From assembly GCA_936432065.2 (NCBI GenBank), contig OW386289.2, forward strand, positions 134,156,015 to 134,220,014: a stretch of DNA of 64,000 bases, in the 5' to 3' direction. This DNA comes from Rutpela maculata (lineage: Eukaryota > Arthropoda > Insecta > Coleoptera > Cerambycidae). Below, one piece after another: positions 35,371 to 47,161 of this stretch (position 1 is its first letter; every line of letters starts with the position of its first letter). Under the pieces are notes generated by a model. That model did no database searches, was not told the DNA's origin, and saw only the letters and a program-made list of their open reading frames with translations. The position numbers were made by a program, and so were the translations under genes.

Positions 35371-38104
35371 AGTGAACATTTGGGCGTTTGTTGCACTCTC
35401 AATATTAATAAATTGATTCCCTAACTCCAAGTATTGCAGAAGGGTGTTTTTAAGGGGCTAGAGAGGGGTGTAAAATGCGTTTTTTAAAAATATCTCGTAA
35501 AATACTGTTTTAAAAAATAAATTTCTTATTTCGCTGATAGCTGAATCAAATTCGTTGATTTTGTTCTTTACTGACGTCTGTGTGATGAAAATTGATCGAA
35601 ATAGATGCACTGTTCATTCTACACATACAGGTTGTGTAGTTTATTTATTCTAAAAATAATAGCCGAAAATCAGGAGTGACCTGATTTATATTTCATTTGT
35701 GAAGAGGTGATTTTAAAGTTGTCTGGAGCAGATGCTATTGAAGTAATAAAAAACTAGTAAAAAAACGGTCATAACAAACACATACAGCTAAAAGGAGGCT
35801 CTGTAATTGCGGGGGGGCGTTCATAAGTTAGGAAACATAATAGGTGCTATCATGAGGTGTCCCGATTCAAATAGGAAGAGTGTTGACAGAATAGAATAGA
35901 AAAATGTATTTGCCATAAAAGCTGTTACAAGAACAGAAAAAGATTTCGTTAATTAATCGGAAAAATACAAACATAAAAACTGATAAATTGCAAAAGAGAA
36001 TATGCAACTAACAAACATAAAGAAATGTATACACAATACACACACATATATACATAAAATAAAATCCCAAGGACTAATAATTATATATTATTTCTTGCTG
36101 CACAAAATTCGTCAACAGAATAGAAAAAGTTTTCTATTAAATGGTTATTTAATCCTATCTTGAACAATGAATCAAATATTAATAATGTGTAAAAATATCA
36201 TGTAGATCGTATGGACATTCACTTATTTGCAGTCCCCTGATATATAAAGCTTGTTGTAATTTTTCACCTTATAAAATCGAGAACAGGCAGTAGCGGGTAT
36301 CTATAATAACATGTGTTATTTATTTAGAGTACAGGGGTGAATTAAAGTTTAATATATTATTATTAATCGGAATAAGTTGATGAAATAAAAATATCTCGAC
36401 TATTAATTAGTTCTTGTTTATTAAATAAATAAAATCAACTTGTAATTAATTTAAAAGACTTAGATATTAGATACATTATATAATCATTAGATACTAGTAA
36501 TAATAGTGACAGATCTTTGTCAGAATAAAATAATTATTTATTTATAATTTCATAATGTAAATCGATTTGAATTTTTTGAATTTTCTGATTTAATAATATA
36601 GAACATAAAACCTCTTAGGCGCCTAAGATCAACAAATAATAAGTACAACTTATCACATAACATTAGCATGCGTAGCAAACATCTCCAGTTTCACATCAAG
36701 GATAAAGAAATACAAATAATTTCTTAAGCAACTTATTTCCATTATATTAATTTTTATGCAAATAAAAATTTTTGAACATTTCGAATGAAATATTAGACGT
36801 TGTCTTTCCTTTACATAAGGTTAAATGTAAGGATTTTTTAATCAAAAAAACATTACTTGTAGAAAATTTAAGTGTAATCTTACACAATAAACATTGCTTA
36901 TGTGGCGCACTCTAGGGTTTACACCAAAAGTGGGAGCAGATTTGAATTTCTCATCTTAGAAAACCTTTATTCATCAATTTTCATTCCAATATTTGAAAAA
37001 CTTCAACGTTATGTGAGACAATTAGTAATATAATATTGTCTCTATCTCTGTTACTATCAACTTTTGGACTGAGATCATTTCAGCCAAGTCGCAATACTTT
37101 ATTATCAGAAATCCACTGCAGCTCAATGGACCATTACATACGGGCCATCCTGTAAAAGATAACTTAGTTACAATAAAAGTATAGATACTACGGTACATTT
37201 AGATATACGTATGTTTTTAGCGCTCAAGATAGATCGATAATTAAATGGAAACAATCAGAAATACCTCATTAATTTTTATTAGATATATCACATTTTGTCA
37301 CCGCTAAAACTACTTACAAGCCTAATTATACTGATAAGTGAGTTTTAGCTGGTCTTCTGTAAACTCATAGTACCTGTATAATAAACAGCTGGCACTTCAT
37401 ATTTAACTAGCTGATGTAGTGTTTCCTGTGCAGAATTAATTAGATCAGATACACTGAAAGACGATGTCTTGAGTGGTTGAAAAAAGTGTCTACTCGCACT
37501 GTGCTGCACTATAAATTAAACTTGATTTCTATTAACTGCGTTAGAACCATGTACGTTTGATCACTGACTTAATAGAATATATTCAGTCAGTAAATCTTGG
37601 CTGAATTTTTAGAACTAGATTTTAGAAGACACATATGTGGTTTGTTCTTGCGTCCGAGCTTCGAGAGGTGATTCAGTAAATGATATATGTTTATTAGATG
37701 TTCACCTAACTAGATCAGAAGTTTTAAATGTTTTCTGTCTTATTTTGTTAGAATTAATCGAATATATTAAATATATTTTTTTAAGTGACTCTTCTAGAAC
37801 TCTTTAAGCTAATTCGTTGTTCTCTTTTTCAGGTGAGTACTCAAAACACATAATACGAGTAGTAGTAGGTGAGTACAACTGTTTCATTCAAGCATTGCGC
37901 ATTCAAATAGGATGTGAAATATCTCTGATTGTCATGCAACGATACATATTCGACCAATTTGAAATACTAGTACTTCAACTAATGCGCGTAGTGTTAATCC
38001 TTTATCATGCTTAACTTCATGTTAAAATGTTCTAATGGAATATTCCATATTTTTAAAGTATATATTTTGTTCTTCTCGAAAATGCAAATGAATATATCTA
38101 AAAA
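35371..38104. other. Gene-poor stretch; possible LINE tail near 35.9 kb
   Basis: At about 35884-35920 the minus strand reads GCAAATACATTTTTCTATTC and then ATTCT repeats, resembling a LINE 3' tail. No RT motif was found upstream of it (to 36340). The rest (36400-37800) is AT-rich without recognisable content. Confidence 0.35.
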
Positions 38105-38310
38105 AAAAATCAAATTATTATATAGTGTCCCAGAACACGTGGGCAATCTCCTGGGAGCGCCAATTTTAGGTAAACTAACTTTCTTCGATAGGATACCACT
38201 TCTTGAAAGGTTTCTAGCAATATCGAATGACTATCAGTATCAGACGCCTTTGCTAAATCTACAAAGATGCAAAGCGTTGGCTTACATTGACCAAGATTTT
38301 TATATATACA
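38105..38310 (-). pseudogene. RT motif A fragment, opposite to its neighbour
   Basis: The minus strand gives CKPTLCIFVDLAKASDTDSH and then ILLETFQEVV, the region around RT motif A (usual form FVDLAKAFDTVSH). A phenylalanine-to-serine and a valine-to-aspartate change are visible. It resembles the motif A region of the LINE at 20740 (IFVDLAKAFDTVSH), suggesting the same family. No other RT motifs remain. The plus-strand 110-codon frame over the same bases (38007-38339) is therefore a shadow. Confidence 0.7.
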
Positions 38311-38489
38311 TTATATATACATGGAGACCGAGTGAGTAAACGGTGCGAGTCTAGCTCTAAATAATAAGTGAAAATCAGTACCAAGGATTGCTTAAAAAAA
38401 CTAATAATAGGTGAAGAAGTTGCCCATTAGTTGGTTGTTAAGTTATATTGTGTAAAAGTTTTTGTGGTCTACCTAAAAATGGCAAAAAA

Positions 38490-39825
38490 CATTAAAAACA
38501 ATTCAGTCAGGGGATAGAATGGACATAGAAAACTACAGGGGTATAGCTATAATGTGTGCTCCAGCTAAATTGTTTGAACAAATTATATATTCTCATTTAT
38601 ACAGACATGTAGAAAAAAGTTTAGCTGATGAGCAACATGGTTTTGTAGCCAAAAAATCTATTAATACTAACTTGTTTATATTTACTAATCACAGTTTCGA
38701 AACATTAGAGGAAAAAAACAACTCGATACTATTTTCACAGATTTTTAGCAAAGCGTTTGATAAAGTAGACGTGTTATTGGAAAAACTATATAAATTTCGT
38801 TTGTCTGCAAAAATGATGTTGCTTTTAAAAAGTTACTTACAAAACAGATGTTTTGTATTCAAGCACAATGGGAACACTTCCGGTAAATATTATGCAAATT
38901 CTGGAGTACCACAAGGATCAAATCTGGGACCACTATTATTTATATTATTTATTAAGGATCTGCCTTCAGCTATCAAATTCTCAAAATGTTTACTTTTTAC
39001 AGACGATTTAAAAATTTACAAGAAAATTGAAACAGTTAGAGATTGTGTGGGCCTCCAGAAAGATATTGACAGTATTTATAAATGGAGTTGTGATTTTAAA
39101 TTACAATGTAATATAAAAAAGTGTTTTATAATAACAATTACTCGGAAAAAGGAGCCCATTGTGTTTGACTACAAGATGGATGACGCGTGTTTAAAAAGAG
39201 CTAACAGCGTAAAAGATCTAGGTGTTGCGTATGACTGTCGTCTGTCATTTTCTGCGCACATGGAAAACATATCCGCATCGACAAATCGTATGTTGGGTTT
39301 TATAATGAGACAAACATCCACTTTCACAAACGTTAGAACAATTACAACCCTATAAGAACCAAACTTGAATTTGCGTCAATAATTTGGCAGTCACAACCTC
39401 AAATTTACTTAAATGCACTCGAAAAAATACAAAATAAACTCCTTAGATATCTATACTATAAAAAATACCATATAAAACCCAACTATCATTTTGTTAGATC
39501 TGCTCATTTGCGAAATGAATTTAATATAATGTCTCTTGACATGAGACGTAAGGTAGCGATACTCATGTTTTTATATAAAGTTATAAATAGTTTAATTAAT
39601 AGCCCAACAATTTTAGCACTAATACCATTTAATGTACCGTCACGACGAACTCACTACGCACTTATGTTTAATGTACCAGTAGCAACTAACTCCACTCCCA
39701 CCCCTCTCGTGACCATGCTTCGACTAGCTAACAATATTAATAGTCTTATAGATTTAAATTGGACTCTACCTCTTAAGAAGTACTACAGCATTGTAATCAC
39801 ACATCTGTGTAATTTATATGTATAA
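38490..39825 (+). pseudogene. Non-LTR RT pseudogene with long open frame
   Basis: The best preserved RT here. Frame one (to 39355) covers GDRMDIENYRGIAI, LADEQHGFV, NSILFSQIFSKAFDKVD (motif A), YANSGVPQGSNLGPLLF (motif B), CLLFTDDLKIY (motif C) and VKDLGVAYD. After one frameshift at about 39355 a second frame covers RTKLEFASIIWQSQ, ALEKIQNKLLRYLYY, HLRNEFNIMSLDMRR and a C-terminus ending LPLKKYYSIVITHL at 39825. This is the normal order of fingers, palm, thumb and LINE C-terminal domain. The usual TDFSKAFD of motif A reads SQIFSKAFD because of local compensating indels, so the catalytic aspartate is lost although the frame stays open. Motif C is FTDD. The endonuclease is absent (5' truncation). 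CR1/Jockey-like by motif pattern. Confidence 0.9.
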
Positions 39826-39883
39826 TTGTGATACTGTACAATGTATATGTATATGAATATGTTGGAAGACCAGCTATTGCGTC

Positions 39884-40290
39884 CTGTGTAGATCTTCCCT
39901 CTCTAAAACCAAATTGTAAATCTGGCAATAATTTATATCTAAATAACGTACTATTCTATTTTTTAATACAGTCTGAACTATTTTACTTAAAATAGAAATT
40001 AGAGAAATCGGTCTATAGCTAACACAATCGACTTCAAATGCGGTGAGATAGTATCCATTTTCAAGGACTTTATTCATTAAGAAAGAAAACGGCAGCGTAA
40101 TTATATGGGCTATTTCTTTTAATGTGGTTGATATGTTTAACACGTTTATAATCCAGTCCTCTGATATTATAAGGTAATGCGTTCAAAAGCTTTATGGCAG
40201 AGTACGCTGTACCGATTGCGTGATTTAATAAACGTAAAAGAATCAAAATATAAGTTCCTCTTATTTCGGGTAGGATAAAAGCGTAGATGA
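39884..40290 (-). pseudogene. Minus-strand RT fragment, head-on to preceding one
   Basis: Reading leftward: TAYSAIKLLNALPYNIRG (about 40215-40160), which looks like an RT C-terminal tail. It is followed directly by an RT N-terminal region, NISTTLKEIAHIITLPFSFL, NKVLENGYYLTAFEVD, SYRPISLISILSKIVQTVLKNR and, after a shift, DLQFGFREGRSTQDA near 39890. The second part is the usual fingers region preceding motif A. The two parts are in the wrong order for one protein, so either two LINE fragments are joined or the first resemblance is fortuitous. It ends within 60 bp of the plus-strand RT at 39825. Confidence 0.8.
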
Positions 40291-40328
40291 GGATGATAAA
40301 TATTTCAATTCATGTTCTTTAGTATATA

Positions 40329-42790
40329 CCCAAGCAGCAATTTTAGTAGTTTCTACGTAGTAGTTACCATTAGTGGAACTTTAAAGGTTCCCGTAACTAA
40401 GGATTGTTACGTAATGGGAACCATCCTTCTACTAAGCATTCACCAAAATGGGGAATAATAATTACGTAGCTAGTTACTATTCCGGTACTTCTACCGTTAC
40501 CGTGTTGAGGACTAGGTTATTACGTAAACGGGATGTAACCAAGTAGTAGAAATGACTAACTTTTGGAACAGCTCAGCTGACCGGAATGAGAGCGCAAACT
40601 ATATATTTGGCTCTCTGTTATTCGAATAGCAAATTAATGGCTTATTGAGTTTGAGCACATAATATGTCCAAGGTCCAAGTTAAGGTGATTATATACAACA
40701 TGCATAAGCATTATAAATCATGATGTTTTGCATTTACCCTGGGTGTGGATATTAAAACCACCACTTGTTTTCTGTAAAATGTTACCATGATACTTCGATA
40801 AAAAAGACGCCCCCTCGAGAAAATGGGTTTTTCGGAAAAGAAAATTTTTGCAAAAATTATGTGTGCAAACAAAGCTGCAAAATTTTTTTCGGAAAACGTT
40901 TTTTTTTTAATTCTACATATTACAAAGTAATCATCTGTTTATAAAACATATTTGCAAATGACCATAATAAAAAAATATATATTGAATTATATCTTTATCT
41001 GTGTCAATATGGCGTCTTCATTCAACAACAGAAAAACGGGTATTTTAATTGCAGTCACTTTGTAGTGGTATATATGTCAGCAAAGTATTTGTCACATACT
41101 AGAGGTGGCAAAAACCAAAATTATTTCCCTACAAGTTACATTTCCCGTAAAGTAGCAGATGCCACCAACGTTATAGTTGTTGCTACTTTAAAAGTGGTGA
41201 CGGGAACTACAACAATTTTACTGTGTAGTTATATTTACCTAGATGTAGGAAATGGGACCAATGACGCTATAAGATCTTGGTAACTATTGCTTCCAACACG
41301 GTAATAACTGTTACAGTGTCACTGTGTGTGATGTGGATTAAAAATAATGATTATATTTTTACAAAGTACTTTTTATTATCTGATATTAAGTTGTTAATAA
41401 ACTTGTGCAAATATAATATTTGTTTTTTTACTTAAAACGATGTTTTACAGTGTATGTCTTGCAAATGTATTTATTAACGTAAGGTTAATAATAATAATGG
41501 AAAGAATACATAAGAATTTTCGTATTTTAGTGATCAGTTTATATTTAATTTTATTCAGTTCAATTTATTGTACACTGCGCGTCATAGTACACTTCGATTT
41601 TATCAATGCAAAAACTAGACTGGTCACATTTGACAATAATAGAATCTATCACAAATCAGTATTTCAATAACGATGTCTAGACAGTTAAATAATATTCCAA
41701 GCTTGAGAGAACATCACAATCTGCCAATAAATTTTGTTAATGGTTTTCAGTTCACAAGTGCTGTACCATATATTTATAAGCCGTGCAGTGTACACAATGT
41801 CTTATGCCGTTATACCGATATTGTCCGTTCCCCATCGACACAATATTTATTAAATTTGGAGTTTTTAATCGGCAAATTCATTTAATATGCTCAGTGAATC
41901 ACTAACTGAACTATTGGTCAATCTGTGTTTTAAAGACAAGTTGTAACGTTCGTGCAGTACACAGTATCATTAATATCACTACAAACTGTTATAGTTTTCG
42001 ATCACTCTTCTCCTTGTGTTGATGGGAACACTTTTGCACTTCTTGTTGCCAAAAATGATGGTTTTGCTGTCGCGAAATAATCTTTCATGTATGCATTATA
42101 TTCTGAAGAATCACTCTATTTCCACTACTGTTTACTTAACTGTTTCTTCAGTTTTCTATAAAACGTGGATGAGTGCCGATAAACTTTATTTCGCTTTTAC
42201 TGAGCATTTCAGATGCCGCCATTTTATTCAATGTCAATAATTATATAAATTGTCTTAAAAGTTAATATTACTTTATAGTAGGTTTTCAAGGTATAAGTAA
42301 CTTTGTAGTCATTTTCAATTAGTGGGGAGCAGTAAAAATAACTTCAGGGCCCCTATGTTCGTAGAAATAACCTCACTTTTACTCAAGATGTCAGTAATAA
42401 GTTAGACAACTTTGAATTTCCAGAAAATTTCCCAACAACGTACCAGGGACTTAAAATTGCACACTTGAAGTTATCGTTACTTTGAAGTGGTTCTTTGGTA
42501 ATGCTGTGCGGTCGGTATTACTACCAATTTTCACTTTGCAGTTGAGGATGCTTCAAAGTAATGCAGAGTAGTATCCGCGACGTTGATGATTCTGCAGCAG
42601 TTACTTGAAAGTGTTATAACTATACAATGCCTGAATTAAGTAGAATCTACATAATTGTCACTACAAATGCATACCACAAAGTGAATATTACCTTTTAAGT
42701 CACAAATTTAGTAACAGTTAAGTCATTCCTACTATATTAAAGTTCCGATGCCTCAGATGCCAGTTCCCATCACTTTGAATGCTGCTTGGG
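40329..42790. mobile_element. 2.46-kb TA-flanked element with CCCAAGCAGC ends
   Basis: The left end CCCAAGCAGCAATTT and right end AATGCTGCTTGGG are inverted, with TA at 40327-40328 and 42791-42792. Within about 250 bp of the left end and 500 bp of the right end there are many GTTAC/GTAAC words in both orientations, suggesting subterminal binding sites for a transposase. The interior frames (72-76 codons at 41065, 41440, 41673 and 42016) match no known protein, so the element is non-autonomous. The superfamily is unassigned; TA duplication alone is weak evidence. Confidence 0.7.
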
Positions 42791-42792
42791 TA

Positions 42793-43547
42793 GGAGGTAT
42801 TAAAAAATATAAATACTATAGTATAGATGAACCAATTTACGTTAAGAAACCTTTTGTTTGAATTATTTCTCTATTTTTGTTCGTAATTTTAGTTCAGTTT
42901 TCAGTATAGTGCCTCAAAATATTCTTTGAATTTAATGTTATTATGTCTCAAATTATTTTAGTCTAATACTAAAATATTACACTACATTACAAATTTCATA
43001 TGTCACATACCTGTTTAAAAAAGAACCTAAATCTACTGAAAACTTATTTTTATATAAATAAATCGCCTTTCATCATTGACAACCTACATCCCGGATATTG
43101 ATTGCCAAAGAAATACACTTGCTTTTGGCCCCGTTCCCCCCTATGCGTGCCGTGTTCGTGGCGGCTCCTTTGTCACATCGCATATACTATCGACATGTAA
43201 CAACCACGAACCCTGATCTTATTAAACAGCAAGGGTTGGTTTTTGCGGAATCGATATTATCAACCCAAAGTCCAAGTCCAATTAGCTTAATTGTTATTAA
43301 TTACAGAGGATTCCCCGATTTTATAATTAAATGCCAGGATAAAACTTAATTTTGTAAACTTGCCTACAGTCTGAAAAATTATGTGTTTATTGATTAATTT
43401 CGAGCGGAAATTATTTAACTTGCGGTAGTAGATTTTTTTCATTTTATAAAGGGCAAATCAGGCATACAGGGTGTCTCTCGACGAACTGTACATACTTCTG
43501 AGGGTGATAGAAGACTTCTTGTATATTAATGAACCACTATAGAAAGG
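42793..43547. other. Stretch without recognisable gene; one CAGGGTG end
   Basis: A TA-preceded CAGGGTGTCTC at 43467 resembles a mariner/Tc1-type MITE end, but no convincing partner was found. The 83-codon frame at 43098-43349 has protein-like composition but no known domain. Confidence 0.35.
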
Positions 43548-44946
43548 ACCCCAGAACAAAACTCATGAAAATGTTGCTTCGGTGGAATCGGATGAAATTT
43601 TGGTATTTTGTAGTTCAAGTCATGCTGATCAAAAGTTCTTATCACATCGAGCCAATCCTATGGACAGTTTTTGAGATACAGCTTGTCAAAGTTAGGTAAT
43701 TTGCGTCATTTTAGACATTCAAGAACTTCTTACTCCGAAACTATTAACTTTAGCAAAAAATTGCAAAGGTCGAAATATTTTTGTTCTAGTCCAATAAATA
43801 TATGTCATATTTCGGCATGCTTCGGTGGTATTGGCTGAAACTTTGCTATTTTGTAGTCAAAGTCATGCTGATCAAAAATCCCTATTGCACTGAGTCTATC
43901 CTATGAGTGGTTTTCGCTTCAACGGGGTAACGAGTAATCTATATGTACGTGTTTATGAATGGCTTCCAGCGTGTTTGTGTAAGTGCGTGCATGTGTGTGT
44001 GATTATTTTTATCAAAGAACCTGCTCTTACCGGCACTATGTTTCTTATGAGAGCGTTCCCATCGCCAACCAGGGTGATCCCATTTTTTTGGTTTCACTTT
44101 CTATCTGTTTATTTTTACTTTTTGTAGTTTTTTAATATATTTTTTTAGTTTTTAAATATTGAGAACATCCATAGGATTTTCAGGAACAAGTGCTGTATTT
44201 CCAGCATCATGTATTATTCGAAGAAGAATCATTGATGGATATTTTATGTGATTTTCATGCCGTACGTACCCAAAAACCATAATACGCTTGTGTTTTCACC
44301 GATTCCGCATCAAACTCATTAGAACGATTTTTCTCACAAACGGCCCATCCTGCGACTAAAATGAAAGAGGACATTTTTTGCGTATTTTTAATTAGTGAAT
44401 GACATTCTTGTACCAAAGTAAAAAAAAAATAAAAGACAAGAAATGCAAAATATCGACAGCTCCCTCAATACCACTTACGGTAAAAAATATTTTTAAAAAA
44501 GAATGTAAAAATAAGTTTATATTATTGTTCAATGTGCGTATATAGTCGCGTCCCTGTAAATCAAAAGGTTTCTGAAATATAAAATAATAATCAATATTTG
44601 GGTGCCATTTTCAAAGTGCCGTAGCTCAAGGTATTTGCATATTATTGTATGTGGAATCTGCAGCAGAAGTTTGTCATCGATATTTCCGGAGAACCTTGTA
44701 TACACTGGCACATACACAGTCACACACACACACACAAACGCATGCACGCAGTACACAAACACGCTGGAAGCTATTCATAAACCTACGTATAGATTACTCG
44801 TTACCTCGTTGTTAAGACCTTCAGGCACTCCTGGAGCGAAAACCACTCATAGGATAGACTTAGTGCAATGGGAATTTTTGATCAGCATGATCTTATCTAC
44901 AAAATAGCAAAGTTTCAGCCAATCCCATCAAACGTTGCCGGAATAT

Positions 44947-44998
<52 letters not shown>

Positions 44999-45305
44999 AC
45001 CTAACCTAAAAATTGATAAAAAAATTCTGAAAAAAACTCTTGAGTTTTATTGGACTTGAACAAAAATATGTCGACCCTTGCAACTTTTTGCTAAAGTTAA
45101 TAGTTTAAGAGTAAAAAGTTCTTAAATGTCTAAAATGACGCAAATTACGTAACTTTGACAAGCTGTATCTCAAAAACTGTCCATAGGATTGGCTTGATGT
45201 GGTAAGAACTTTTGATCAGCATGACTTGAACTACAAAATACCAAAATTTCAGTCGATTCCACCGAATCAATATTTTCATGGGTTTTGTTCCGGGGTCCTT
45301 TATCT
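43548..45305. repeat. 1.76-kb foldback made of two inverted repeat copies
   Basis: The left arm starts GGACCCCAGAAC at 43548 and runs to about 44000. The right arm is its reverse complement from about 44710 to 45305 (ends GTTCCGGGGTCC). Shared blocks include GTCATGCTGATCAAAAGT, CTGTATCTCAAAAACTGTCC and GGTAATTTGCGTC. Near the inner ends are GAGTAATCTATA and CCAGCGTGTTTGTG, then GT/CA-rich DNA. The right arm carries an extra segment with the (TA)n tract that the left arm lacks. A third, single copy lies at 6735-7012. No protein was recognised. Confidence 0.85.
44950..44995. repeat. (TA)n microsatellite, about 23 units
   Basis: An uninterrupted TA run inside the right arm of the foldback. The corresponding place in the copy near 7000 is AAAATATATACAG and in the left arm ATATATG, so the run has expanded only here. 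Confidence 0.97.
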
Positions 45306-45512
45306 GTAGCTCTTAATTGACCTACTTCACGCTAGAAAGTTTGGTAAAAAGTGTCATGGCGTAATAGAGCGAGAGCTAGGTGGCATTTTCGGCACATCAT
45401 CGTTTTATGAAGTTTAAGATATATTTATGGTTTAATGGATGATAATGATTCATAAAATCGACTTCTGGCGGGGCACCTCCTGTCAGGTGCGTCACGAACA
45501 CTGTCTACATAT

Positions 45513-46124
45513 CAGTGAAATTATGTCATCGTTACAAGGCTCATTTTTTTCGTGTGTACACATTTTATGTTTACAATGAATAAAATAAGATCGCCAGGAA
45601 GTGTGGGCCGTCAGGAGGCGCAGCCAGAAAGGTAATAATGATACAATACATCTGAGGCATGGTAGGAAGTTAAATTACCCGAAAGTGTTAAATTCCCTGT
45701 ATATTTAAGAGCCTACTTTTGTTGACACTAAGAACTTTCTGGGGAAGCTATTCTTTTGTTGAAGGAGCTTATATTTACCAGGAGCCAGAACTTGTAATGA
45801 AGAGTTTAGAGTTCTGAGATGAAATATACGAAAAAATCCAATTTTCTTCAATATTCCTTAACATTTTCTTTCTGGCTAGCGTTACTGACGGGAGTTTCTT
45901 TCTTGGAATTTTTTTCTGTGTTCAAAACATTTAAATAAACATGCTCAGCCTAAAAAAAAGTTTGTAAAGGTCATGTTATATAACTCCGTTTTTTTACATC
46001 TTTGACCTTTCTGGCTGCGCCCCTGACGACCCACACTATCTGGCGATCTTATTTTATTCATTCTAAACATAAAATGTGTACATACAAAAAAAATTAGCCT
46101 TGTAACGATGTTATAATTTCACTG
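45513..46124. mobile_element. CAGTG-ended MITE with ~120-bp inverted arms
   Basis: Arms 45513-45636 and about 46005-46124 are inverted copies: CAGTGAAATTAT at the tip, then ACATTTTATGTTTA, AATAAAATAAGATCGCCAG and GGCGCAGCCAGAAAGG. The centre of about 370 bp has no ORF of note. The CAGTG tip suggests a hAT-type element, but no 8-bp duplication could be identified, so the class is uncertain. Confidence 0.7.
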
Positions 46125-46176
46125 ACTTTTACATCTTGAACCATGGCCAACTCGATAGGCTGACATATGCCAGAAG

Positions 46177-47153
46177 CATTGAGTTAGAAGGACGGGAGAA
46201 GCAGTCACGTGATCAAAAACGGCATCACTTGGCCGCCATGTTACTACTTTTCCGTCAAATAGTAACAGTTTGTTTTTCGTGCGATTTATTGTGATTTTTA
46301 TTGATAGTTTTTTAAATTTTGTACAATAAACATTAAAAGGACTATGGTGTCGTGTGCCAAAAGAAGTTGCTCTTCTAGAGATGGTGTTGACAAGAAAAAA
46401 TGAACGGGAATAACATTTCATAGGTAGTGTAAACAACAAACAGAGCCGCATTAGAAAAAAAACAGCGGGACGGCAACGGTTTTAACGCGGCAGGCTGCAC
46501 AGACGGCAGCGGACTGCGCTTGCGGATTTGTCCATTTGCAGCCGCGAACTTTCAGATATGTACGGCTCCCAAACTCAACATTTTTATGAATTTAGGGGAA
46601 ATATCAATAAAAAAATGCTAATAATAGAAATAAAACTTGTATTTACCAAACATAAAATATAAATATATAAAATAGCAACTAAAAAAAAAAAAAAATTAGC
46701 TAACGTTGGGAGGAGTAAGAAAAGGGTCGAACTAATAATGTGTAATAGGCGGATACGTATATTTCAAGTAATTAAGTGCACCTCTTGTCGTGTGTAGATA
46801 TCCGGTTCCCGGCTGACCATCACGAAACATTTTTGCGGATTCGTCCGTTTCCCGTCGCGAAAGGGTTAAATATAATAAAATTTTATTATTTAGAGGTCAA
46901 TAAATATATATTAATTTGTTTATTTTCTGTTTTATTTGAATATGTTTGTTCTAATTCTTGTATTTATTGAATTCAACATTTTTTTGCTTTATTCAGATAG
47001 GCCGTCTCGTCGGAGTACAAAGTTCTTATAATTTTAAATAGTCCGGGTCTGGCGAAACCACCATCTTGTTTCAACGTTTAGCCACGCCTACCGGTGCCGT
47101 TTCTGTATAGGAAATTTGTACAGCATGGCATCTCCTTATATTCTAACTCAATG
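46177..47153 (+). mobile_element. P-superfamily-like element, 977 bp, with THAP-like exon
   Basis: Inverted ends share CATTGAGTTAGAA exactly (46177-46189 and 47141-47153), and an identical 8-bp duplication GCCAGAAG lies outside both (46169-46176, 47154-47161). P elements also have 8-bp duplications and CAT-starting TIRs. The first exon-like segment behind the left end begins a THAP-like domain, the DNA-binding domain of P transposase. No catalytic region was found downstream, so this is an internally deleted or decayed copy. A GCGGATTTGTCC word at 46534 is repeated as GCGGATTCGTCC at 46836. Confidence 0.8.
46344..46423 (+). pseudogene. Broken THAP-like first exon of the P-like element
   Basis: The ATG at 46344 opens MVSCAKRSCSSRDGVD, one in-frame TGA follows after three lysines, and then TGITFHR runs to the sequence AG|GTAGTG at 46424, a plausible splice donor. 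The pattern M-V-x-C...C...GISFHRF is the start of THAP zinc fingers (C2CH), which bind DNA. The second cysteine-histidine pair would lie in a later exon that I cannot identify. The position, about 170 bp inside a P-like TIR, supports the assignment. The stop codon makes this copy dead. Identification rests on about 26 residues, so a chance match is possible. Confidence 0.55.
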
Positions 47154-47161
47154 GCCAGAAG

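Noticed and set aside
38007..38339. 110-codon plus frame as a gene
   Set aside because: The opposite strand carries a recognisable RT motif A segment (FVDLAKA), so this is an antisense shadow.
43467..44554. Possible TA-flanked element between CAGGGTGTC and GCGTCCCTG
   Set aside because: The putative ends match over only about five bases and the span cuts through the foldback arms.
44650..44775. CA/GT-rich segment as an independent microsatellite feature
   Set aside because: It is the inner part of the foldback arm, only weakly repetitive and imperfect.
46119..46451. 110-codon minus frame as a gene
   Set aside because: It covers the left end of the P-like element antisense to the THAP-like exon.
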